64,000 nucleotides of DNA, from NCBI RefSeq assembly GCF_001898115.1, contig NZ_MKSQ01000022.1, positions 124,001 to 188,000 on the forward strand, written 5' to 3'. Under the pieces are notes generated by a model, which made no database searches, was not told the origin of the DNA, and saw nothing but the letters and a program-made list of their open reading frames with translations. The stretch comes from Allobosea sp. 67-29 (lineage in GTDB: Bacteria; Pseudomonadota; Alphaproteobacteria; Rhizobiales; Beijerinckiaceae). A program made the translations under genes and the position numbers. Below are positions 29,008 through 37,088 of this stretch, in pieces. How positions within the stretch are numbered: position 1 is the first letter of the stretch; each line of letters starts with the position of its first letter.

Positions 29008-30864
29008 TCAGCGCTCGCCCGCAGCTGGCATCGCTGCCTGCGCATCTCCGGCACCGATGGCCACGAGCACCGGCGGGACTGCGAAATCCTCGGGAATGCC
29101 GCAAAGCCGGTGGCGAGCCAGCCAATCGCCGGCGGAAGGCAGCGCCGTCAGCACAGCAAAGGGGATGGCCAGGACGTAGCCGGCAGTCAGCGGGAGCGCC
29201 CAGGCGAGGATCGTCGGCGAAAGCCAGGCCAGCGACCCGAACAGATAGGCGCCGAACAGAAGCTGCGGCCACAACCCTGCAAAGGCGGTCGCCAGCGACA
29301 GCGCATGCGCGTCGCGCGCTTGTCCGTTCCACGCGATCCGCGCCTGTCCGAACACGAGCCCGATCATGAAGCGCGTGGTGCGGAAGCTGGAAACGGTGGT
29401 CTGCAGGAAGCCGAATGCGAGCTCGATTCCGACCGAGGCGAGAAACCGCCCCGGGCCACCGTAGCGGGCGGTTCCCTCCCGACTCAGCAGCACGTCGACG
29501 AAGCCGGCAAGCTTCGGCGCCAGATACATGGCGAGGAAGACGAGATAGAGCCCGGCCGCGAAGGCCACCGGATAGTCCGGGACGGCCCCGTCTGCCAGGA
29601 CCTTGAGCGGCAGGAGGGCGACCAGCAGCGTCCAGGCCGGCAGGCCGAGGAACATCAGAACCGCCCAGACGAGCTGGAAGCGGCTCATCGGCTTCAGCCC
29701 CGGCAGGGAGAGCAGCTTGAGGTATTGCAGGTTGCCGAGGCACCAGCGCAGGTCCCGCTGGGCGTAATCGAGCATGGTCGGCGGGTTCTCCTCCCAGCTC
29801 CCGCCTTCGACTGGAAGCACGCGCACCTCGTACCCGGCCCGGCGCATCAGCACCGCCTCGACCTGGTCGTGGCTGAGCACTGCCCCTCCGAGCGGTGCCC
29901 CTCCGGGCAGGACGGGCAGATGGCAGTGGTCGCGGAACGGCGCGATCCTGACCAGGGCATTGTGCCCCCAGAACGGCCCGCAATCCCCACCCCACCAGGC
30001 CGCGCCCATCGTGTAGGGCCGCATGCCGTGACGCATGCCGAACTGGAAGATGCGGGCGAAGGCCGAGCGGCTCGGCATCCCCACCACCAACGACTGCAGG
30101 ATACCGAGCTTCGGGTAAGCCTGCATCATCCGGGCGAGCGTGACCACGGTCTCCCCCGCCATCACGCTGTCCGCATCGAGCGGCAGCATCAGCTCGTAGC
30201 GCTCGCCCCAGTGCTCGCAGAAATCGCGGATGTTGCCCGCCTTGAAACCGGTGTTGCTGGCACGCCGGCGATAGGTCAGCCGTGCCGGTTCGCCGATCTC
30301 GGCGGCCCAGGCCTCGGCCAGCGCTGCCTCGGCTTCCGCCACGGCTCGGTCGCTGGTGTCCGACAGCACGAAATAGTCGAACCAGACGCCCTCGCCCGTC
30401 GCATCGATGCTGTCCTTGACCGCCCTGATCCTGCGGAATGCCCGGGCCGGATCCTCGTTGCGCAAGGTCATCAGCACCGCCGTGCGCAGCATCAGCGGGT
30501 CGGATCTTGCCGCTGCGGCCGCAAAGGGCGCAACCTCCGCCAGACCGTCGCGTCGGGCGTGCAGCAACCAAAGGCCCGCGACTGCGTTCCAGAAGCCGAG
30601 CACGGCCCAGGGCGCGGCAACGAGGAAGGCGACGAGAATTGCGGCATCGGTCACACTCCAGCCTCCTATGCCGAGCAGACGGGCGAGCGCGGCGGCGAGC
30701 GCGGCCAGCGTGGCGAGGTTCAGCGCGAGCATCGCGAGCCTGCGGCGACGCAGGGTGGCCGAGGACTGCAACCCCGCGGGCGTCAGGCCGAGCGGCTCGA
30801 CATCTTGCACCGCCCGCTGGAACGTGGTCGGAGCGGGGCGCTGGTTCGTGACGGTGTCGGTCAT
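29008..30864 (-). CDS. mdoH: Glucan biosynthesis glucosyltransferase, MdoH/OpgH
   Basis: Inner-membrane GT2 enzyme making the beta-glucan backbone of osmoregulated periplasmic glucans. The 618-residue protein has two N-terminal helices, a cytoplasmic catalytic domain with LPLDADSVM (the D-x-D), the acceptor Asp region LSHDQVEAVLMRRAGYEV, and the QRDLRW (Q/RxxRW) motif, followed by a C-terminal group of membrane helices. The ATG at 30864 is preferred to a TTG at 30876. It is transcribed away from the dehydrogenase gene, with only 42 bases between the two starts. No mdoG is present beside it, which is unusual because the two are normally paired. Confidence 0.92.
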   Translation of the reverse strand: MTDTVTNQRPAPTTFQRAVQDVEPLGLTPAGLQSSATLRRRRLAMLALNLATLAALAAALARLLGIGGWSVTDAAILVAFLVAAPWAVLGFWNAVAGLWLLHARRDGLAEVAPFAAAAARSDPLMLRTAVLMTLRNEDPARAFRRIRAVKDSIDATGEGVWFDYFVLSDTSDRAVAEAEAALAEAWAAEIGEPARLTYRRRASNTGFKAGNIRDFCEHWGERYELMLPLDADSVMAGETVVTLARMMQAYPKLGILQSLVVGMPSRSAFARIFQFGMRHGMRPYTMGAAWWGGDCGPFWGHNALVRIAPFRDHCHLPVLPGGAPLGGAVLSHDQVEAVLMRRAGYEVRVLPVEGGSWEENPPTMLDYAQRDLRWCLGNLQYLKLLSLPGLKPMSRFQLVWAVLMFLGLPAWTLLVALLPLKVLADGAVPDYPVAFAAGLYLVFLAMYLAPKLAGFVDVLLSREGTARYGGPGRFLASVGIELAFGFLQTTVSSFRTTRFMIGLVFGQARIAWNGQARDAHALSLATAFAGLWPQLLFGAYLFGSLAWLSPTILAWALPLTAGYVLAIPFAVLTALPSAGDWLARHRLCGIPEDFAVPPVLVAIGAGDAQAAMPAAGER

Positions 30865-30906
30865 GATCGGCGGCAACTGGGCTCGGACGAACGGGATCGG
30901 ATCGCA

Positions 30907-31914
30907 ATGGCGCGGGAGCTAAGAACCTCCACCGCGGCGGAGGCAAGGGCCGAAGCCCTGGCTCTTTGGTATGCGTCCGCCCGTGAATGCCGGCTGAATG
31001 CGGTCGCGCTGCCTCCGCTGGGGCCCGACGACTGTCTCGTCGCCACGCTCTGGAGCGGCGTCAGCCGCGGCACCGAGAGGCTGATCTTCGAGGGGCGCGT
31101 GCCGGCCTCCGAATGGGACAGCATGCGCGCCCCGTTTCAGGAAGGAGCCTTTCCGTTCCCCGTCAAATACGGCTATTGCGCCGTGGGCAGGGTCGAATCC
31201 GGCCCGGACGACCTGCTCGGCCGCCATGTCTTCTGCCTCCATCCGCACCAGGAGCGCTTCGTCGTGCCGCGCTCGCGGCTGACGCCGGTGCCGGATGATG
31301 TCCCGCCGCGCCGCGCCATTCTCGCCGCGAATATGGAAACGGCCCTCAATGCCCACTGGGACGCCGGGTCCGGCCCCGCTGACAGGATCGTGATCGTGGG
31401 CGGAGGTGTTCTCGGCCTTTTGACGGCCTGGCTCGCGGCGCGCTTGCCCGGCGCGGAGGTCACGCTCGTGGATGTCGAGCCCGGCCGCCGGGTCCAGGCC
31501 GAGGCGCTCGGGCTGCGTTTCACCCTCCCCGATTCCGCGCCGCAGGACGCCGATCTGGTCTTTCACGCGAGCGCCAGCGCGGAGGGTCTCGCCACCGCAA
31601 TCGGCTGCGCCGGGCAGGAGGCCCGGATCGTGGAGATGAGCTGGTACGGCGAGGGCACGGTGGCCGTCCCGCTGGGCTGCGCCTTCCACGCGCGTCGCCT
31701 CCAGCTGGTCTCGTCGCAGGTCGGAACCGTGTCTGCGACGCGCCGTGCGCGCTGGAACCACGCGCGCCGCGCGCGCGCAGCCATGGCCCTGCTCGCCGAT
31801 GATCGGCTGGACGCGCTGATTACGCTCGAGATTCCGTTCGGCGACGCGCCCGCCGCGCTTCCCGCCGTGCTGGCTCCCGGCTGGCCCGGTCTGACCGCCG
31901 TGCTTCGCTATTGA
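30907..31914 (+). CDS. MDR-superfamily dehydrogenase, BchC-like
   Basis: A 335-residue medium-chain dehydrogenase/reductase. It has the N-terminal block SGVSRGTERLIFEGRVP seen in BchC-like enzymes, a KYGYCAVGRV strand, and a Rossmann motif VIVGGGVLGLL with an acidic residue (VDVEPGR) suggesting NAD. The catalytic-zinc Cys of alcohol dehydrogenases is replaced by Ser in VSRGT, and the four-Cys structural-zinc loop is absent, so it is probably zinc-free or differs in mechanism. First gene of a four-gene run with a PTPS-like, a glycosyltransferase and a methyltransferase gene. The 5' frame before 30907 is a shadow of mdoH. Confidence 0.85.
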   Translation: MARELRTSTAAEARAEALALWYASARECRLNAVALPPLGPDDCLVATLWSGVSRGTERLIFEGRVPASEWDSMRAPFQEGAFPFPVKYGYCAVGRVESGPDDLLGRHVFCLHPHQERFVVPRSRLTPVPDDVPPRRAILAANMETALNAHWDAGSGPADRIVIVGGGVLGLLTAWLAARLPGAEVTLVDVEPGRRVQAEALGLRFTLPDSAPQDADLVFHASASAEGLATAIGCAGQEARIVEMSWYGEGTVAVPLGCAFHARRLQLVSSQVGTVSATRRARWNHARRARAAMALLADDRLDALITLEIPFGDAPAALPAVLAPGWPGLTAVLRY

Positions 31915-31958
31915 CGCTGCCGCGAAACGATCGACACGCCTCGCCCACAGGAGCCTCC

Positions 31959-32360
31959 ATGTTTTCCGTCGAAGTCCGCGATCGCATCATGATCGGCCAT
32001 TCCCTGCCCGATCCGTTCTTCGGGCCCGCCCAGAACATGCACGGCGCGACCTTCGTGGTCGATGTCGCCTTCTTCCGCGAGACGCTGAACCGGCAGAACG
32101 TCGTGGTCGATATCGGCGCGGCGCTGGACGTGCTCGCCAGGACCCTGAAACCGCTGAAATACCAGAACCTCGATGCCCTGCCGCAATTCGCAGGCGTGCT
32201 CACCACCACGGAATTCCTCTGCAAGCATATTTTCGATGCCATGGCCGCCGCGGCGAAGTCGGGTACGCTCGGCGCCGATGGCGCGGGCCTCGCCCGCATC
32301 CGCGTCACGCTTCACGAAACCGACCTTGCGCGCGCCAGTTTCGAGGGCGCGCTCGCGTGA
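31959..32360 (+). CDS. Divergent 6-pyruvoyl-tetrahydropterin synthase / QueD-like protein
   Basis: A 133-residue T-fold protein with an overall PTPS/QueD layout: a first-strand His (H14), MHGATF at 27-32, a VVVDIGAAL strand, a TTTEFLCKHI helix and the closing VTLHETDLA with E120. Compared with the family, the third zinc His (HGH) is Ala30, the nucleophilic Cys before HG is absent (AQNM), and the DH of the catalytic triad is replaced in LKYQNLDAL. Only E120 remains. It therefore probably binds a pterin-like or purine-derived ring but does a different reaction, or is not an enzyme. The ATG has CAGGAG upstream, and its TGA overlaps the GTG of the next gene. Confidence 0.82.
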   Translation: MFSVEVRDRIMIGHSLPDPFFGPAQNMHGATFVVDVAFFRETLNRQNVVVDIGAALDVLARTLKPLKYQNLDALPQFAGVLTTTEFLCKHIFDAMAAAAKSGTLGADGAGLARIRVTLHETDLARASFEGALA

Positions 32361-33421
32361 GCGGAATCGTCTTTGCCATCCCCGGCGACATCGACGCGCC
32401 CACCGGCGGCTATGGCTATGACCGGCGGCTGCTGCGCGAATGGCGCGAGATGGCTGTCGAATCCCGCCACCTCGCTTTGCCCGATTCGTTTCCGTTCCCG
32501 ACCGCAGCTGACCTGGAAAGGACGGAGCGGCTCTTGGACCAAGCAGGCCCGGACGAGGTGCTGCTGGTCGACGGCCTCGCCTTTGGCGCCTTCCCCGAGC
32601 CCCTGGCCGCGCGGTTCGCCGATCGCCTGGTAGCGCTCGTCCATCACCCGCTGGCGCTCGAGACGGGGTTGGAACCGGCGGCTGCGGCAGCCTTGCGCCG
32701 GAGCGAGACATTCGCGTTGCGCCACGCCCGCGCCGTCGCGGTCACCAGCCCCGCCACGCGAACCGCCTTGATCACCGACTACGCCGTCCCCGGCGAAAGG
32801 ATCGCGGTCGCGATCCCAGGCACCGATCCGGCGCCGCGCGCCTCCGGAACAGCCGTTGCCTCGGCGCCGCGGCTGCTCGCCGTCGGCTCGATCATTCCGC
32901 GCAAGGGCTATGACATCCTCGTCGAGGCGCTGGCGGCCGTAGCCGACCGGGCCTGGACGCTGGTGCTCGCCGGCTCGCCCGCCTACGCCCCCCGCACGGT
33001 CGAGGATCTGCACCGCCGGATCGACCGCCACCGGCTTGCGGACCGCATCTTGCTTGCCGGAGCCGTACCCCCGGCGCGGCTGGCGGAATATTATGACAGG
33101 GCGGATATCTTCATCATGCCCTCGCTCTACGAAGGCTATGGCATGGTCCTGACCGAGGCGCTCGCCCGCGGCCTGCCCATCATCTGCAGCCGCAGCGGTG
33201 CCGGCGCCGAGGCCCTACCCGACGACGCGGCGCTGAAAGTGCCGCCCGGCGACGTTGCGGCACTTGCCAAGGCCCTCGCAAGGCTGATTGATGCGCCGGC
33301 TGAACGCCGCCGGCGGAGCGATGCCTCCTGGGCGGCGGCAGCGAATTTGACGCGCTGGCGAGACACGGCACGGATCGTGGCCGGCGCATGCCTCGGCCTC
33401 GGCGGCCGGAAGGTGGGGTGA
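32357..33421 (+). CDS. Glycosyltransferase family 4
   Basis: A 354-residue GT-B glycosyltransferase. It has APTGGYGYDRRLL near the N-terminus, the second-domain opening LLAVGSIIPRKGYDILVEAL and the retaining-GT4 signature PSLYEGYGMVLTEALARGLP (E-x7-E). It starts at GTG 32357 inside the stop of the PTPS-like gene and its own TGA overlaps the methyltransferase ATG (TGATG), so the three are translated as one unit. It is soluble, with no membrane helix, and its acceptor is unknown. Given the neighbours, a small pterin-like acceptor is possible but unproven. Confidence 0.88.
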   Translation: MSGIVFAIPGDIDAPTGGYGYDRRLLREWREMAVESRHLALPDSFPFPTAADLERTERLLDQAGPDEVLLVDGLAFGAFPEPLAARFADRLVALVHHPLALETGLEPAAAAALRRSETFALRHARAVAVTSPATRTALITDYAVPGERIAVAIPGTDPAPRASGTAVASAPRLLAVGSIIPRKGYDILVEALAAVADRAWTLVLAGSPAYAPRTVEDLHRRIDRHRLADRILLAGAVPPARLAEYYDRADIFIMPSLYEGYGMVLTEALARGLPIICSRSGAGAEALPDDAALKVPPGDVAALAKALARLIDAPAERRRRSDASWAAAANLTRWRDTARIVAGACLGLGGRKVG

Positions 33422-34260
33422 TGGCTGGGTTCTCTGCAGAATGGCTTGCCTTGCGCGAGCCGGCTGATCATGCGGCGCGCAATCCGCAGGTGCTCGCGGC
33501 GGTCGGTGCGTCCTTCGCCGCGCGGCCATCCCTTTCGGTGCTCGACCTCGGCAGCGGTGCCGGCTCCAATCTGAGAGGCAGCTACGCCGCCCTCCCCGAC
33601 AGGCAGCACTGGACGCTGGTCGATCATGACGAGGCGCTGCTCGCGCTGGCGCGCGAGCGCCTGCTGGCCTGGGCAGACGACGGCCGCGAGCAGGGCGAGG
33701 AGCTCGTGCTCGACAAGGGAGGCAAGAGCATCACCGTCGACACGCGCCGGGTCGATTTGACCCGGGATCTCGAATGGGTGCTTGGCTGGCAGCCCGACCT
33801 CGTGACCGCGGCGGCTTTCTTCGACCTGACCTCGAAGGCCTGGATCGAGCGTTTCGTCGCCGCGCTCGCCGCACAGAAGCTGCCGCTCTACGCCGTGCTG
33901 ACCTATGACGGGCGCGAGACATGGACTCCCGCGCATCGCGCCGACGCCCGCATGCTGGCCGCGTTCAAGCATCATCAACATCAGGACAAGGGCTTTGGTC
34001 CGGCAGCGGGGCCGGAAGCTTGCGACATCCTGGCGGAGGCCTTCCGGAAATCCGGCCTCGCCGTTTCGACGGGCGACAGCGCCTGGCGTCTCGACGGTGA
34101 ACGCGCGGCGCTCCGCGATGCTCTCGCGCATGGCATCGCCGCTGCCGTGAGCGAGACGGGCCAGCAGGACGCGGACGCGATCGCCGGCTGGCTCGAGGCC
34201 CGCTGCAGCGCCACATCCGCCCTGATCGGGCACCAGGACCTCTGGGCGCGGCCGGTCTGA
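33421..34260 (+). CDS. Class I SAM-dependent methyltransferase
   Basis: A 279-residue methyltransferase-fold protein. Motif I is VLDLGSGAGSNLRG, motif post-I HWTLVDHDEALL, followed by DLVTAAAFFDL. The ATG at 33421 overlaps the glycosyltransferase stop. Typical substrate-specific features are not evident. It completes the tight gene run that starts at 30907, and is convergent with the cytochrome b561 gene. Confidence 0.87.
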   Translation: MAGFSAEWLALREPADHAARNPQVLAAVGASFAARPSLSVLDLGSGAGSNLRGSYAALPDRQHWTLVDHDEALLALARERLLAWADDGREQGEELVLDKGGKSITVDTRRVDLTRDLEWVLGWQPDLVTAAAFFDLTSKAWIERFVAALAAQKLPLYAVLTYDGRETWTPAHRADARMLAAFKHHQHQDKGFGPAAGPEACDILAEAFRKSGLAVSTGDSAWRLDGERAALRDALAHGIAAAVSETGQQDADAIAGWLEARCSATSALIGHQDLWARPV

Positions 34261-34267
34261 GCTGCGA

Positions 34268-34843
34268 CTAGCCGCTGCCAGGCCACATCCGACGCAGCAC
34301 ACCGTCGCGGAGGATGACGCGATGGTGCAGCACGGCCAGGATATGCAGGCCGGCGATCGCTCCCAGCAGCAGCGCCAGCGCGCCGTGGATGCCGAGCACG
34401 CGCTCGGCTGTTCCTTGATCCGGAGCCGCCAGCGCCGGCAGATCGAACAGGTTGAAGACGGTCCGCGCCGGAAACAGCGAAACGCCGAGCCAGCCGAGCA
34501 GCGGCACGACCAGAAGGAGCCCGTAGAGCAGCCAGTGGACGAGATGCGAGGCTGCCTTCTGCCACCAGGTCAGAGTCGGCTCGTCGGGCGGGGCGCCATG
34601 GGCGAAGCGGTAGATCAGCCGCCCTGCCATCAGCCACAGCAGCAGGAAGCCGATGAGCTTGTGGGCGCTGTAGAGCGCGTCGGTGGTCGCGTCGAAGATG
34701 TTCAGGGTCTTGCCACGATAGGTCATGGCGAGACCGAGCGGCAGCATCGCGAAGACCGCGAGCACCGTCACCCAGTGGAACGCCCGGGCGACGCGGCTAT
34801 AGACCGGAAGCACCAGATTCTCTTTGCTCGTTCGGCTGTCCAT
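34268..34843 (-). CDS. Cytochrome b561-type membrane protein
   Basis: A 191-residue four-helix di-heme cytochrome b. It shows YSRVARAFHWVTVLAVF with a heme His in helix 1, YSAHKLIGFLLLWL in helix 2, KAASHLVHWLLYGLLLVVPLLGWL in helix 3 and a terminal helix followed by HILAVLHHRVILRDGVLRRM. Such proteins pass electrons from quinol to periplasmic partners such as superoxide or YceI-type carriers. It interrupts the cluster between the methyltransferase and ribA genes, on the opposite strand. Confidence 0.92.
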   Translation of the reverse strand: MDSRTSKENLVLPVYSRVARAFHWVTVLAVFAMLPLGLAMTYRGKTLNIFDATTDALYSAHKLIGFLLLWLMAGRLIYRFAHGAPPDEPTLTWWQKAASHLVHWLLYGLLLVVPLLGWLGVSLFPARTVFNLFDLPALAAPDQGTAERVLGIHGALALLLGAIAGLHILAVLHHRVILRDGVLRRMWPGSG

Positions 34844-35088
34844 CGAGCCCCCGCCCCCAGCTTGTCGCCGGCATTCATCTCACATTCAACGCGCGCGATC
34901 CATGCAGGCGCGGTTCATGCGCTGGATATCCTGTGGCAGAATGACCTGCCGCTCATGACAGGGTTTTGATCGCGGAACCGCTATTGCCGCAAGACGTTGG
35001 TGGAATGGCCGGCCACGAGACCCTATATCGTTTCCGGCTGATCTCCGACGCCTCCCGGTCCCAGTGACCTGACCTGACGGGTTTTTCG

Positions 35089-36216
35089 ATGCCTGAGTCG
35101 TCTATGCTTTTCGGCCGCCCCGGCGAGGCCCTCAGGGTCGAGGTGGAGCGGGCCATTTCCGAGTTTCGTGCCGGGCGCCCGGTCCTGCTGCGCGACCGTG
35201 GCGAGTTGGGCCTGGTCCTTTCGGCCGAGCTGGCCGATGGCGAGCTCGTCCAACGCCTCGACAGGTTGGCGGGCGGCAGCGGGCATCTCGTCCTGACCCC
35301 GGCGCGGCTGCGGCGCCTCGGTGCCAAGGGTCGCTCGGAGCCGGGCGTTTTTGCCTTGCCGGCGCTCGATCTCGATCGTGTCGCCTGCCTGGCCTTCAGG
35401 CTCGACAGCCGCATGGACGCCCCCATCGCCCCGGCTTCGGCGCTGGACAGCGCCGCGCTGGAACTGGCGCGGCTGTCTCTCGTCCTGCCTGCCGCGCTTG
35501 TCGTGCCGGTCAGCGCGGAGGCGGTGGCGGGGGAAACCCTGGTCGCAGCCGAGATCGCGGCAGTGAACGCCTACCGTGCCGAGCAGGCCGCGTCTCTCAC
35601 GATCGTCGGCCGGGCGCCCGTGCCTCTGGAGGGCGCACCGGAAACCGAGTTTGTGGTGTTTCGCGGCGGCGAAGGCCTGCGCGACCAGGTCGCGATCATC
35701 GTCGGCAAGCCGGATCTGGCCGCGCCGGTGCCTGTGCGGCTCCATTCAGCCTGTCTCACCGGCGATCTCTTCGGCTCGCTGAAATGCGATTGCGGCGATC
35801 AGTTGCGCGAAACCGTGCAATGGATGGCGGAGAACGAGGGCGGAATCCTGCTCTATCTGGATCAGGAAGGCCGGGGCAACGGCATCTCCAACAAGATGCG
35901 CGCCTACAAGCTGCAGAGCCAGGGCTGGGACACCTACGAGGCCGACGAGGTCCTCGGCTTCGATCTCGATCAGCGTCACTTCGACTTCGCCGCAACCATG
36001 TTGAAGCAGCTCGGCGTGTCGCGCGTCATCGCGCTGACCAACAACCCACAGAAGATCGGCGCGATCGCGGCGGCGGGCCTGGAGGTCGCGGCCAGCCAGC
36101 GCGTGCTCGGCCGGCCGAACGCCCACAATGTCCGCTATCTCGCATCGAAGCGGGACCGTGCCGGCCACCTCATCGACATGGATGCGCTGATGGCGCGTGC
36201 TGCGCCCAAGGACTGA
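35089..36216 (+). CDS. ribA: GTP cyclohydrolase II with degenerate RibB-like N-terminus
   Basis: Opens the imidazole ring of GTP to give the pyrimidine precursor of riboflavin. Of 375 residues, about 187-375 form a complete cyclohydrolase II: the opening RGGEGLRDQVA, zinc Cys at 222, 233 and 235 (ACLTGDLFGSLKCDCG), QEGRGNGISNKMRAYKLQ with the conserved Tyr, and LTNNPQKIGAI. The first about 180 residues resemble DHBP synthase (AISEFRAGRPVLLRD) but the acidic DDEDREN-type catalytic stretch is replaced by DRGELG, so that domain should be inactive. It could be a second, specialised RibA; the main riboflavin operon is not in this window. An ATG five codons on is an alternative start. Confidence 0.9.
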   Translation: MPESSMLFGRPGEALRVEVERAISEFRAGRPVLLRDRGELGLVLSAELADGELVQRLDRLAGGSGHLVLTPARLRRLGAKGRSEPGVFALPALDLDRVACLAFRLDSRMDAPIAPASALDSAALELARLSLVLPAALVVPVSAEAVAGETLVAAEIAAVNAYRAEQAASLTIVGRAPVPLEGAPETEFVVFRGGEGLRDQVAIIVGKPDLAAPVPVRLHSACLTGDLFGSLKCDCGDQLRETVQWMAENEGGILLYLDQEGRGNGISNKMRAYKLQSQGWDTYEADEVLGFDLDQRHFDFAATMLKQLGVSRVIALTNNPQKIGAIAAAGLEVAASQRVLGRPNAHNVRYLASKRDRAGHLIDMDALMARAAPKD

Positions 36217-36227
36217 ACCGGCTCGCT

Positions 36228-37088
36228 TCAGCCCAGCGCGGCCATCGCGGCGACCGGGCGGACCGTCAGTCCGTCAAGCACCTTGGCGAGCCCGGCAGGG
36301 TCGACTTCGCCGCCGCGCATCGTCTCGTCGCGATGGATGCCGCCGGCGATGAACAGGCTGTCGAAGCCCATCAGCCGCGCCCCCGCCAGGTCGGTGCGGA
36401 CGGCGTCACCGATCACCAGAACCCTGTCCGCCTCGATCGGCCGTCCGCCGCGCACCTGCGTGGCGGCGGCGAGCGCCAGATCATAGGCCGGGCGATAGGG
36501 CTTTCCGGCCCAGGCGACACGGCCACCGAGCTCCTCGTAGATGACGGCGAGCGACCCGGCACAGGGCAGCAGATCTTCCCCGACATGCACGACGAGGTCG
36601 GGATTGCCGCAAACGAAGGGCAGGCCGCGCTCGGCGAAGCGGCGCAGCAGCGGCCGGTACTGCTCCGGCGTCTCGCTGCGGTAGTCGTTGAGTTCGGTTG
36701 CCACCACCAGATCGGCGCGGGCCTCGTCGACAAGTTCGACGCCGAGGCCCTCGAACACCGCCCGGTCGCTCTGCCAACCGATATGATAGGCCAGCTTGTG
36801 ATGGCTCTCCGCGATCAGCGCGCGCGTCACGTCGCCCGAGGTGACCAGCCTGTCCCAGGCCGCACGCGGCACCTTCTTGGCATCGAGCAGCTTGGCCACC
36901 TGCTCCGAAGGACCGGGCGCGTTCGACAGCAGGATCACCGCCCCACCGCGCTCGCGGAAAGCGGTCAGGGCGGCGCAGGCCGGTTCGAGCGCCCATAGCC
37001 CGTCATGTACGACACCCCAGACATCGCTGATCAGCACGTCATAGCGGGCGAGCAGCGCACCGGCCTGCTGCAGGACAGGAACAGTCAT
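36228..37088 (-). CDS. HAD hydrolase, TIGR01459/NagD-like class IIA
   Basis: A 286-residue HAD phosphatase. It has motif I DVWGVVHDG (nucleophile Asp and acid Asp), motif II LLSNAPG, the motif III Lys in AWAGKPYRPAY and motif IV GDAVRTDLAGARLMG. The C2A-type cap and the length fit the TIGR01459 family found in alphaproteobacteria. Its ATG overlaps the kinase stop (ATGA), so it is co-translated with the sugar kinase and may act on a related sugar phosphate. Confidence 0.9.
   Translation of the reverse strand: MTVPVLQQAGALLARYDVLISDVWGVVHDGLWALEPACAALTAFRERGGAVILLSNAPGPSEQVAKLLDAKKVPRAAWDRLVTSGDVTRALIAESHHKLAYHIGWQSDRAVFEGLGVELVDEARADLVVATELNDYRSETPEQYRPLLRRFAERGLPFVCGNPDLVVHVGEDLLPCAGSLAVIYEELGGRVAWAGKPYRPAYDLALAAATQVRGGRPIEADRVLVIGDAVRTDLAGARLMGFDSLFIAGGIHRDETMRGGEVDPAGLAKVLDGLTVRPVAAMAALG

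Noticed and set aside
28957..30906. 5' part of the long plus-strand frame that ends in the dehydrogenase
   Set aside because: It is antisense to mdoH. Only the part from ATG 30907 has family features.
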